This document shows positions 10,319-16,417 of a stretch of DNA of 24,761 bases, one piece after another. A model generated the notes under the pieces. It made no database searches. It saw nothing but the letters and a program-made list of their open reading frames with translations, and was not told where the DNA came from. A program made the position numbers and the translations under genes. The number at the start of each line of letters is the position of its first letter. The stretch's first letter is position 1. This DNA comes from Candidatus Omnitrophota bacterium (lineage in GTDB: Bacteria > Omnitrophota > Koll11 > Tantalellales > Tantalellaceae): contig JADGBB010000022.1 of assembly GCA_015231715.1 (NCBI GenBank), forward strand, positions 1-24,761. The letters are read 5' to 3'.

Positions 10319-11695
10319 TTAATTATTCACTTTTATCAAAAGAAGATCAACAAGTTTTCTCGTCTTTTCCACAGACAAAATTTCTTTCTTTATTTTCTCG
10401 CAACCATGAAGGACAGTGGTATGGTCCTTTCCCCCAAACTGCTCTCCTATATAAGGGAAAGAAGCATCGGTTAAAGTCCGAGAAAGATACATTGCAATTT
10501 GACGTGGAAAAGCAATAGACTGTGTTCTTTTTTTTGATTTTAATTCCAGAATAGAAAGACCAAAATAATCAGAAACCACCTGCTGTATAAGAGGAATGGT
10601 TATTTTCTTTTCTTCTTCTGTTATCATTCCTTTTAAAATGGTTTCGGTCATAGCACGGCTTAATGGACAACCTGTAAGTTTTGATTGTGCCACAACCCTA
10701 ATTAATGCGCCCTCAAGTTCTCGTATGTTTGTTTTAATTTTTTCAGCTAAAAAGGATAAAACCTCTTGAGGAACAGGAACTTCAGCATGTTCGCTTTTTT
10801 TTGCCAGAATAGCCATACGGGTTTCAAAGTCAGGAGCCTGCACGTCGGCAACCAAACCCCAAGAAAAGCGAGTGATAAGACGCTCTTCAAGAGAAGCTAT
10901 TTCTTTCGGCGGCCTGTCGCTTGTTAAAATAATTTGTTTATGGGAATCATACAGCTTGTTAAATGTGTGAAAAAATTCTTCTTGTGTAGCATCTTTGCCG
11001 GCAATAAACTGTATATCGTCGATCAAAAGAACGTCTATATTTCTATACATAAGACGAAACTGTTCAGTCGAGCGTGTTCTTATAGACTGTATCAATTGAT
11101 TTGTAAACTCTTCGGAAGAAATAAAAAGCATTTTCTTTTTAGGGTGATGCTCCATGACATAATGTCCGATAGCTTGAAGTAAATGAGTTTTTCCAAGACC
11201 AACCCCGCCGTACAGAAAGAAAGGATTGTATGTTTTTGCCGGATTTTCACTAATAGCTAAAGCGGCAGCATGCGCAAATCTGTTCCCGGGGCCAACAACA
11301 AAATCATCAAAAGTATAGCTTTTATTAAGACCTATTTTTTGATAAGAACTTTCCGGCATGGTTTTGGTTGGAGTAGTAAACATATTTTTCAACCAGGAAA
11401 AAGATTCTGTTTTTTTTTGATCCGGGTTGTCTTGTTCTGCTAGGCTGGGAATAGAAATATCATCCAAGGCGAATTCAACAATAAATTCTTTATTACTGGC
11501 CATTAAAATAGAGGACTTAATCATCTCTATATAATTGTCACGAATCCAATTAAGGAAAAAATCATTAGGGACAGACAAAGTAATAGTAGTTTCAGACAAA
11601 GAAGCTTCTTTTATTGGCGCAAACCAATTGTTATAGGTTTGATCCGTTACTTTCTCTTTTAATATCTTTAAGGTTTTATTCCAGACAGAATCCAT
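10319..11695 (-). CDS. dnaA: Chromosomal replication initiator DnaA
   Basis: DnaA is the AAA+ ATPase that binds DnaA boxes at oriC, opens the duplex and recruits helicase. The 458-aa protein has domain I (VWNKTLKILKEKVTDQTYNNWF), a variable linker to about residue 110, then the AAA+ domain. That domain shows Walker A GGVGLGKTHL, Walker B DVLLIDDIQF and a sensor/arginine-finger region LITRFSWGLV. The C-terminal DNA-binding domain IV contains the signature GGKDHTTVLHGCEKI. Length is typical. It is the first gene of the minus-strand arm; a DnaA box at 11733-11741 lies about 40 bp upstream, which suggests autoregulation. Confidence 0.98.
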   Translation of the reverse strand: MDSVWNKTLKILKEKVTDQTYNNWFAPIKEASLSETTITLSVPNDFFLNWIRDNYIEMIKSSILMASNKEFIVEFALDDISIPSLAEQDNPDQKKTESFSWLKNMFTTPTKTMPESSYQKIGLNKSYTFDDFVVGPGNRFAHAAALAISENPAKTYNPFFLYGGVGLGKTHLLQAIGHYVMEHHPKKKMLFISSEEFTNQLIQSIRTRSTEQFRLMYRNIDVLLIDDIQFIAGKDATQEEFFHTFNKLYDSHKQIILTSDRPPKEIASLEERLITRFSWGLVADVQAPDFETRMAILAKKSEHAEVPVPQEVLSFLAEKIKTNIRELEGALIRVVAQSKLTGCPLSRAMTETILKGMITEEEKKITIPLIQQVVSDYFGLSILELKSKKRTQSIAFPRQIAMYLSRTLTDASFPYIGEQFGGKDHTTVLHGCEKIKKEILSVEKTRKLVDLLLIKVNN

Positions 11696-11994
11696 ATAGT
11701 TTTTAAAGGCAAATAGCTAGGATATCAACAACTTATCCACAAACAAATCAGCTCAATTCAGTGGCCCTTTCCACTTTGCTCCGGGCATGTGCCCAGTTGC
11801 ATTTTTAAGAAGTTTTTATTATATACATAAGCCGGGGGATATGCAAGAAAAATAAAGCAAAGAAAAGGGCTTGGAGTGCGGAGAAAGACAATAAACAAAA
11901 AAACGGGAACAGTGCCTCGAGGCAAAGAAAAAAGATCTCTAAAAAGAACAGAGGAAAGAGAGAAATAAATACATTAAAAAAGAAACTAAAGTAC
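11696..11994. other. Putative oriC / dnaA upstream region
   Basis: This is the gap between the divergent dnaA and the insertion sequence in front of rpmH. It contains one perfect DnaA box TTATCCACA (11733-11741), a GGGCATGTGCCC palindrome (11783-11794), a TGCCTCGAGGCA palindrome (11913-11924) and a purine-rich, AT-rich stretch (about 11840-11994) that could serve as an unwinding region. Gene orientation flips here, as at an origin. Only one consensus DnaA box is seen on this side, so the assignment rests mostly on context. The insertion sequence may have displaced the rest of the region. Confidence 0.55.
11818..11846 (-). promoter_or_regulatory. Possible dnaA promoter
   Basis: On the minus strand TTGCAT (11846-11841), 17 bp and TATAAT (11823-11818) resemble a sigma70 promoter reading toward dnaA. 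The -10 is perfect and the -35 matches poorly. The DnaA box at 11733-11741 would lie in the 5' leader, between this promoter and the dnaA start. Confidence 0.4.
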
Positions 11995-12010
11995 GATGCC
12001 TAAAAACCGC
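11995..12010. repeat. Left target-site duplication of the IS
   Basis: GATGCCTAAAAACCGC here is repeated exactly at 13487-13502, immediately outside the two ends of the insertion sequence. It is a 16-bp direct repeat; a 17th base (T) is ambiguous because the element itself begins with T. Confidence 0.9.
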
Positions 12011-12057
12011 TGTAACACCAATGTGATAATGTCCTCTTTTACCAAAGTTAAAATGTC
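12011..12057. repeat. Left terminal inverted repeat of the IS
   Basis: Compared with the complement of 13440-13486, this end matches across most of its length. Differences cluster at positions 4-7 and 15-19, and a one-base gap lies before the TTTTACC segment. The inner 19 bp TTACCAAAGTTAAAATGTC are identical in both ends, probably the transposase binding part. Confidence 0.85.
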
Positions 12058-12098
12058 CGGTAACCCTGTTATAATTGTAACTCCAAAAGGAGGACAAT

Positions 12099-13421
12099 AT
12101 GATGGGAAAGGACATGATAACAATGAAGCAAAAAGAATTAAAACAGCTGCACATAATTCGCGAAGTATTGGAGAAGAGAATAAAGCAAAAAACCGCGGGA
12201 AAGATAGCGGGCTTAAGTGTAAGGCAATTAAGAAGGAAGCAGAAACGGGTACAAGTAGAGGGGAACAAGGGAATAATCCACAGATCGAGAGGGATGCCTA
12301 CGCATAATGATAGATTGAAAGGACAAAAAGAAAAGACAATACAGATATATCGAGATAAATACTGGGATTTTGGACCGACATTAGCGAGTGAGAAGCTTTT
12401 AGAGATAGATGAGATAAAAATAAGCGATGAAACGTTGAGGTTATGGTTAATAGAGAGTGGCGATTGGAAAAAGAGAAGAAAAGGAAGAAAGCATCGCAAC
12501 TGGAGAGAAAGAAAGGCACATTATGGAGAGATGGTGCAAGCGGACGGATCACATCATGAGTGGTTTGAAGATCGGGGGGATAAATGCGTTTTGATGGGAT
12601 ACATAGATGATGCTACAGGACGCACATATGGGAGGTTTTACGAGTATGAAGGCACAATTCCCGCGATGGATAGTTTTAAGAGATACATAAAGAAGTATGG
12701 CATACCGCAAAGTATATACATGGATAAGCATCCTACATACAAGAGCACAAAAAAACAGACAATAGAAGATGAGCTAGCCGATAGGAATGCGCTTAGCCAA
12801 TTTGAAAGAGCTGTAGAGGAGCTGGGAGTAGAGTTTATTCATGCGAATTCAGCACCGGCAAAAGGCAGGATTGAAAGGTTGTTCAAGACATTTCAAGATA
12901 GGCTCATAAAAGAGATGAGGTTAGCGGGTATAAGTTCGATAAAAGAAGGCAATGAATTTTTAGAGGAATACTTACCCAAATACAATAAGAGATTCGGAGT
13001 AGAAGCAGAAAAAGCACTGGATTTACACAGAGCAGTGCCGGAAGACATGAAACTTGACGCCATTCTATGCATCAAGGAACAAAGGGTCTTAAGGAACGAC
13101 TACACTGTATCATATAAAAACAAGTTCTATCAGGTATTGGTCCGGACAAATGCCAAGAAAGTAACAGTTGAAGAACGGATCTCTGGGAAGATTCACATAA
13201 GTTACAAAGGCAAATTGCTAAAGAGCAAAAGGATAGCTCAGCTACCTAAAAAAGAGCAAGCTGAGGTGAAGAAGGAATATAAAACGAAGGCACATATGCC
13301 GGCAGAGGGACATCCTTGGACGAAGTGGATAGATAGAGGTTATCCACAGAATTTAAGTTATTCACAAAGAAAGAAAAAAGAAGCAAAAAAGAAAGAAAAG
13401 CTACTACTACTAGTTCATTAA
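12099..13421 (+). CDS. DDE transposase of ISNCY/IS1202-like element
   Basis: This 440-aa protein catalyses movement of the surrounding insertion sequence. ATG 12099 has AGGAGG six bases upstream. The N-terminal third is a basic helix-turn-helix region (AGKIAGLSVRQLRRKQKRVQ). The catalytic RNase-H-like core has GEMVQADGSHHEWF (first Asp), MGYIDDATGRTYGRFY, SIYMDKHPTY (second Asp) and PAKGRIERLFKTFQDRL (Glu). DGSHHEWF and the IDDATGR motif are typical of ISNCY/IS1202-type enzymes. The C-terminal part is a beta-rich, lysine-rich region. The frame is intact and the D-D-E residues are present, so it may be active. Confidence 0.92.
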   Translation: MMGKDMITMKQKELKQLHIIREVLEKRIKQKTAGKIAGLSVRQLRRKQKRVQVEGNKGIIHRSRGMPTHNDRLKGQKEKTIQIYRDKYWDFGPTLASEKLLEIDEIKISDETLRLWLIESGDWKKRRKGRKHRNWRERKAHYGEMVQADGSHHEWFEDRGDKCVLMGYIDDATGRTYGRFYEYEGTIPAMDSFKRYIKKYGIPQSIYMDKHPTYKSTKKQTIEDELADRNALSQFERAVEELGVEFIHANSAPAKGRIERLFKTFQDRLIKEMRLAGISSIKEGNEFLEEYLPKYNKRFGVEAEKALDLHRAVPEDMKLDAILCIKEQRVLRNDYTVSYKNKFYQVLVRTNAKKVTVEERISGKIHISYKGKLLKSKRIAQLPKKEQAEVKKEYKTKAHMPAEGHPWTKWIDRGYPQNLSYSQRKKKEAKKKEKLLLLVH

Positions 13422-13439
13422 TATCAACAAAAAAAGAAG

Positions 13440-13486
13440 ACATTTTAACTTTGGTAAAAACCGGACACTTTAACATTGGCTTGACA
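13440..13486. repeat. Right terminal inverted repeat of the IS
   Basis: The complement of this end begins TGTCAAGCCAATGTTAAAG and includes the same inner TTACCAAAGTTAAAATGTC as the left end. The terminal three bases TGT/ACA match at both ends. Confidence 0.85.
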
Positions 13487-13502
13487 GATGCCTAAAAACC
13501 GC
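13487..13502. repeat. Right target-site duplication of the IS
   Basis: Exact second copy of the 16-bp sequence at 11995-12010. It abuts the rpmH -35 box, which starts at the next base. Confidence 0.9.
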
Positions 13503-13530
13503 TTGACTTAAAAATGACTTGTGTTATAAT
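13503..13530 (+). promoter_or_regulatory. rpmH: rpmH promoter
   Basis: TTGACT (13503-13508), 16 bp and TATAAT (13525-13530) form a strong sigma70-type promoter ahead of rpmH. The upstream boundary is the target duplication of the insertion sequence, so any A-tract UP element or operator further upstream in the ancestral sequence has been moved about 1.5 kb away. Confidence 0.75.
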
Positions 13531-13566
13531 CGTTGGGTTCTATTATTATAAAAAAGGAGTATTCTC

Positions 13567-13704
13567 GTGAAAAAGAATCTTAGAAATAAATCTAATACAA
13601 AAAGAACTCGCAAGCATGGTTTTATGAAAAGGAACGAAACCAAGTCCGGGCAGGAAATTCTTAGAAGAAGACGAAACAAAGGGCGCAAAGTTCTTTCCGC
13701 GTGA
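13567..13704 (+). CDS. rpmH: 50S ribosomal protein L34
   Basis: L34 is a small 23S rRNA-binding protein of the large subunit. The 45-aa product starts at GTG with AAGGAG upstream and shows the family pattern TKRTRKHGFMKR, then SGQEILRRRRNKGRKVLSA. The LSA end is the usual L34 C-terminus, so its TGA is a true stop, which matters for the in-frame TGA in parA. The TGA overlaps the GTG start of rnpA (GTGA), the standard rpmH-rnpA arrangement. It is too short for most ORF cut-offs. Confidence 0.96.
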   Translation: MKKNLRNKSNTKRTRKHGFMKRNETKSGQEILRRRRNKGRKVLSA

Positions 13705-14060
13705 GTAACTACATAAAAAGTGTACGTAAAACAGCAGAATTTAAGGAAGTATTTTCCCGTGGGAAAAAAATAAAAGGGAACCTATTTTCATTGTTTTACC
13801 TAGATAGCCACCAAACAGAAACATTTGACCTAGGAATAGTAACAAGGAAAAAATTATCAAAAAACGCTACACAGAGAAACTATTTAAAAAGGATAATAAA
13901 ATAGCATGTCAGGAAACAAGCAGACAAACTAAAGAAAAGAAAAAAAGCGGTTTTTTTACTGATAACTGATGTTAAAAAGATAAAAAAGAAAGAAATAGCA
14001 AAAACCACAAGAGAAGACATAGATATCTTGCTGGATAAAGCGGCTTTGATCACAAAATGA
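13701..14060 (+). pseudogene. rnpA: Ribonuclease P protein component, interrupted by in-frame TAG
   Basis: RnpA binds the RNase P RNA and helps 5' processing of tRNA precursors. The frame opens at GTG 13701 (VSNYIKSVRKTAEFKEVFSRG), continues with LGIVTRKKLSKNATQRNYLKRIIK, then hits TAG at 13902-13904. After it the same frame carries HVRKQADKLKKRKKAVFLLI and stays open to TGA 14058-14060, which overlaps the yidD start. The total, 119 codons, is the normal RnpA length. The TAG falls in the RNR-motif helix at the position usually held by Glu (R-E-x-F/Y-R), so GAG to TAG would explain it. The 67-aa product would lack the end of the RNA-binding helix and the last strand and helix. Sequencing error, recent mutation or suppression are all possible. 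Confidence 0.88.
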
Positions 14061-14263
14061 AAAAGCTAATAATATCGAGTCTCAAATTTTACAAAAGAAA
14101 CATAAGTCCTTTATTTATAGGGACTTGTAGGTTCTACCCAAGCTGTTCAGCCTATGCAATAGAGGCAATTGAAAGGCAAGGGATAACTAAAGGTGGGTTT
14201 AAGGCAATGAAAAGGGTGCTTAGGTGTCACCCTTTTTCAAAAGGCGGATACGACCCGGTTTAA
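14057..14263 (+). CDS. yidD: Membrane protein insertion efficiency factor YidD
   Basis: YidD is a small peripheral inner-membrane protein that assists YidC-dependent insertion. The 68-aa protein has an amphipathic N-terminus (LIISSLKFYKRNISPL) and the family core GTCRFYPSCSAYAIEAI with the paired cysteines, then GGFKAMKRVLRCHPFSKGGYDPV, the usual ending. The ATG overlaps the rnpA stop (ATGA), so it depends on translation of rnpA and could be affected by the TAG there. yidC starts 13 bp later. Confidence 0.95.
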   Translation: MKKLIISSLKFYKRNISPLFIGTCRFYPSCSAYAIEAIERQGITKGGFKAMKRVLRCHPFSKGGYDPV

Positions 14264-14276
14264 AAAGAAGGAAAAA

Positions 14277-15869
14277 ATGGAAAAAAGACTACTAATAGCG
14301 ACAGTTTTATCTTTGGCAATACTTTTGTTTTTTAACAACAATATTATAAAAAAACCTGTACAAGAAACACAGGAAATGCCCCAACAAATAATATCTGAAA
14401 GCACTCAGCAAGCCATAGAAAAAGAACAAGCGCCAGTCTCCACCCAAAAAAGCGAACTAAGCGTTTTTCAGGGAGAAGAAACTTTTTTTGAAGCAGAAAA
14501 GTATAAAGTTGTTTTTTCAAACGTCGGAGCTTCAATTAAAGAGATTCTAGTGATAACAAACGGGCAAGTTGAAGAGCTAACTAAAGCAAGTATCCAAAAT
14601 GAAGCTATTTTTGGGATTGAAGGAATAAAATATGGAACGATCGATACAAGCATTTATTCAGTTGAAAAACAAGGAAATTATATTCTTTTTACTACAAAAA
14701 CACCGGAAGGATTAAAAATAGAAAAAAAATATGTTTTTGATGAAAGAAAAAATCAGGTTGTTCTTAATCTGAGGATTAGCAACACAACAGAAAATATAAT
14801 TAATCTTAAATATGATATAGTAGGACCAGCAGAAATGAAAGAAATAGGCTTTATTAAAGGAAGAAGTTTTTTAGAAGCGGCAATTTCATTGACAGATGAT
14901 TCTTTGATCCGCAAGACAAAGGTTAAGGGAGATTTTAAAGTAACCGAACCTGTCAATTTTGCTGCAATTTCAAATAGGTATTACTCAGTAATAGTGAAGC
15001 CATTTGACGCAGAAAAGGGAATAACGTTAACAGGAGACGGCAAAGAGGGACAAAAAATAGTTTTCAACGGATTCGAAGCAGGGCTAGCCCCTTCAGAGAG
15101 CGTTTCAAATGAACTTTTTATGTATTTTGGACCTACAGTTGATAACGAATTAAAAGAATATGGCTATGGGTTTGAAAAAGTTGTCAACTACGGAATATTC
15201 AGTCCGATAAGCATAGGGTTGGTTAAAATGTTAAGGTTTTTTCATAAGGTTACCAATAATTGGGGAGTTGCGATTCTTCTTCTTACTTTTGTTGTAAACG
15301 TTATATCCTTCCCTTTGACAAAGAAAAGTTTTACGTCATTAAATAAAATGAAAACTCTTCAGCCTCATATGGAAAAACTTAAGAAACTACACAAGGACAA
15401 TCCTCAAAAATTAAACAAAGAAATGATGGAATTATATAAGAAATATAATGTAAATCCATTCGGCGGATGCTTGCCAATGTTATTGCAAATACCAATCTTT
15501 ATTGCCTTGTATCAAGGTCTTATAAAAGCGGTTGAACTTAAGGGAGCATCATTTTTATGGATAAAAGACTTGTCAGGACCCGAAGCCGTACATATACCAA
15601 TGACTCTCCCTTTTATAGGTAACAGCATTAATGTTTTACCATTACTCATGGTTGTAATGATGTTTTTTCAACAAAAAATACAGGGAGCCCAGCAAGTCGG
15701 GGCAACATCGGACGAACAAGCCCAACAGCAAAAAATGATGATGACCATAATGCCTGTCTTTTTTGGATTTTTGTTTTATAGCATGCCATCAGGGCTTGTG
15801 CTCTATTGGCTCACAAATACTACACTTATGACGCTGGAGCAAATATATCTTAAAAAAACAGCCAATTAA
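14277..15869 (+). CDS. yidC: Membrane protein insertase YidC (diderm type)
   Basis: YidC inserts and folds proteins in the inner membrane, alone or with SecYEG. The 530-aa protein has an N-terminal membrane segment (LLIATVLSLAILLFF) and a periplasmic beta domain at about 60-300, as in diderm YidC. The conserved membrane core from about 328 includes NWGVAILLLTF, FPLTKKSFTS, the helical C1 hairpin LQPHMEKLKKLH, NVNPFGGCLPMLLQIPIF and PSGLVLYWLTN. Aligned with E. coli, the groove Arg366 position is Asn341 here. AAGGAA lies just upstream of ATG. It ends TAA at 15867-15869, immediately before the Jag-N frame. Confidence 0.96.
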   Translation: MEKRLLIATVLSLAILLFFNNNIIKKPVQETQEMPQQIISESTQQAIEKEQAPVSTQKSELSVFQGEETFFEAEKYKVVFSNVGASIKEILVITNGQVEELTKASIQNEAIFGIEGIKYGTIDTSIYSVEKQGNYILFTTKTPEGLKIEKKYVFDERKNQVVLNLRISNTTENIINLKYDIVGPAEMKEIGFIKGRSFLEAAISLTDDSLIRKTKVKGDFKVTEPVNFAAISNRYYSVIVKPFDAEKGITLTGDGKEGQKIVFNGFEAGLAPSESVSNELFMYFGPTVDNELKEYGYGFEKVVNYGIFSPISIGLVKMLRFFHKVTNNWGVAILLLTFVVNVISFPLTKKSFTSLNKMKTLQPHMEKLKKLHKDNPQKLNKEMMELYKKYNVNPFGGCLPMLLQIPIFIALYQGLIKAVELKGASFLWIKDLSGPEAVHIPMTLPFIGNSINVLPLLMVVMMFFQQKIQGAQQVGATSDEQAQQQKMMMTIMPVFFGFLFYSMPSGLVLYWLTNTTLMTLEQIYLKKTAN

Positions 15870-15879
15870 AGAAAATGGT

Positions 15880-16068
15880 ATAGATAATAACAAAACCATT
15901 GAGATCGAAGCAAAAACTATCTCTGAGGCTATTAAAAAAGCTATATCACTTTTTCATGCTGATAAAGATCAGCTTGATATTCACGTTGTCAAAGAAGAAA
16001 AAAGAGGCTTGTTCGGCATGAACGGATCAGAACAAGCCAAAATTCGCGTAAAAAAGAAGCAAATCTAA
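15880..16068 (+). CDS. Jag N-terminal domain protein, no canonical start
   Basis: Downstream of yidC an open frame encodes KTIEIEAKTISEAIKKAISL, then DQLDIHVVKEEKRGLFGM and QAKIRVKKK, ending at TAA 16066-16068. This matches the Jag-N domain (Jag/KhpB, also called SpoIIIJ-associated protein), including the GLFG turn. Full-length Jag adds KH and R3H RNA-binding domains, which are absent: the next 350 bp are noncoding. The frame has no ATG, GTG or TTG; it is open from about 15830, and only ATT (15865) or ATA (15880) could start it. ATG 15875 is in another frame and stops two codons later. I use 15880 as a nominal start. It may be a remnant or a small standalone protein. Confidence 0.6.
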   Translation: MDNNKTIEIEAKTISEAIKKAISLFHADKDQLDIHVVKEEKRGLFGMNGSEQAKIRVKKKQI

Positions 16069-16170
16069 ATACTTATCCCCTATTTGTGCACAACCTGTGG
16101 AAAAGATACCCCAAAACTACCATTTAAGGTTATTTTAATCAAAAAAACAACAATCAACCAGCAACAACAA

Positions 16171-16186
16171 GTTTCCACGTGGAAAC
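16171..16186. promoter_or_regulatory. parS-like site 1
   Basis: GTTTCCACGTGGAAAC is a perfect 16-bp palindrome sharing the CCACGTGG core and flanking TT/AA of known chromosomal parS sites (TGTTCCACGTGGAACA type). It lies 232 bp before parA. ParB bound here would load as a CTP-dependent clamp and organise the origin region. Confidence 0.85.
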
Positions 16187-16355
16187 CATCAAGACCCTTT
16201 ACCTCAACCCCCAATCACATCCGTCCTCCTGAAGATCAAAGCAACCATCATCCTAAGGAGCAAAGCGACGAAGGACCGCAGCCCAACTAACCCTAGATTT
16301 TTTGCCACGAACAGAACCTCATAAATACGTCAAAACAACAACAAGCAACCAACAA

Positions 16356-16383
16356 CAACAAGTTTCCACGTGGAAACTTGTTG
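16356..16383. promoter_or_regulatory. parS-like site 2, extended 28-bp palindrome
   Basis: The same 16-bp palindrome GTTTCCACGTGGAAAC occurs at 16362-16377, here extended by CAACAA on the left and TTGTTG on the right into a perfect 28-bp palindrome. Its right end overlaps the -35 of the parA promoter by three bases, so ParB binding would be expected to repress parAB. The shared left extension with site 1 (CAACAA) suggests duplication. Confidence 0.85.
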
Positions 16384-16409
16384 ACGAGCAAAAGCGCTTA
16401 TGTTATATT
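16381..16409 (+). promoter_or_regulatory. parA promoter, near-leaderless
   Basis: TTGACG (16381-16386), 17 bp and TATATT (16404-16409) form a sigma70-type promoter. A start about seven bases after the -10 would be at 16416-16417, adjoining the parA ATG at 16418, and no Shine-Dalgarno is present before that ATG. The message would be leaderless or nearly so. Confidence 0.6.
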
Positions 16410-16417
16410 CATACACT

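Larger units (their letters stand above)
12011..13486 (+). mobile_element. Complete ISNCY/IS1202-like insertion sequence, 1476 bp
   Basis: The element starts TGTAACACCAATGTG and ends in the near-complement, finishing ...TTGACA, with one transposase gene inside. Its terminal inverted repeats are about 48 bp and imperfect. Both contain CCAATGT near the tip and TTACCAAAGTTAAAATGTC further in: 12039-12057 on the left, 13440-13458 complemented on the right. A 16-bp target duplication flanks it. In the IS1202 group of ISNCY elements, long target duplications (mid-teens to upper twenties) are known, as I recall, which fits. The element lies between the dnaA origin region and the rpmH promoter and its intact ORF suggests recent insertion. 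Confidence 0.9.
16069..16417. other. Noncoding gap before parA with parS-like sites
   Basis: This 349-bp gap is C-rich and G-poor on the plus strand and holds no credible gene. It contains a DnaA-box-like TGTGGAAAA (16096-16104, one mismatch on the complement), a TTGTGCACAA palindrome (16085-16094), two parS-like palindromes (below), a TCCTAAGGA palindrome near 16250, and the parA promoter. mnmE, mnmG and rsmG, often found between jag and parA, are absent. Confidence 0.6.

Noticed and set aside
11996..12307. ORF starting MPKNRCNTN across the left IS end
   Set aside because: It begins in the target duplication, runs through the inverted repeat, and is another frame over the transposase start.
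16219..16275. Hairpin around TCCTAAGGAGCAAAGCGACG as a structured RNA
   Set aside because: Pairing is short and ambiguous (several overlapping AAGGA repeats), with no promoter or terminator to define a transcript.
16084..16290. Small ORF starting MCTTCGKDTPK in the parA upstream gap
   Set aside because: No ribosome site, composition is low-complexity, and the parS site lies inside it.
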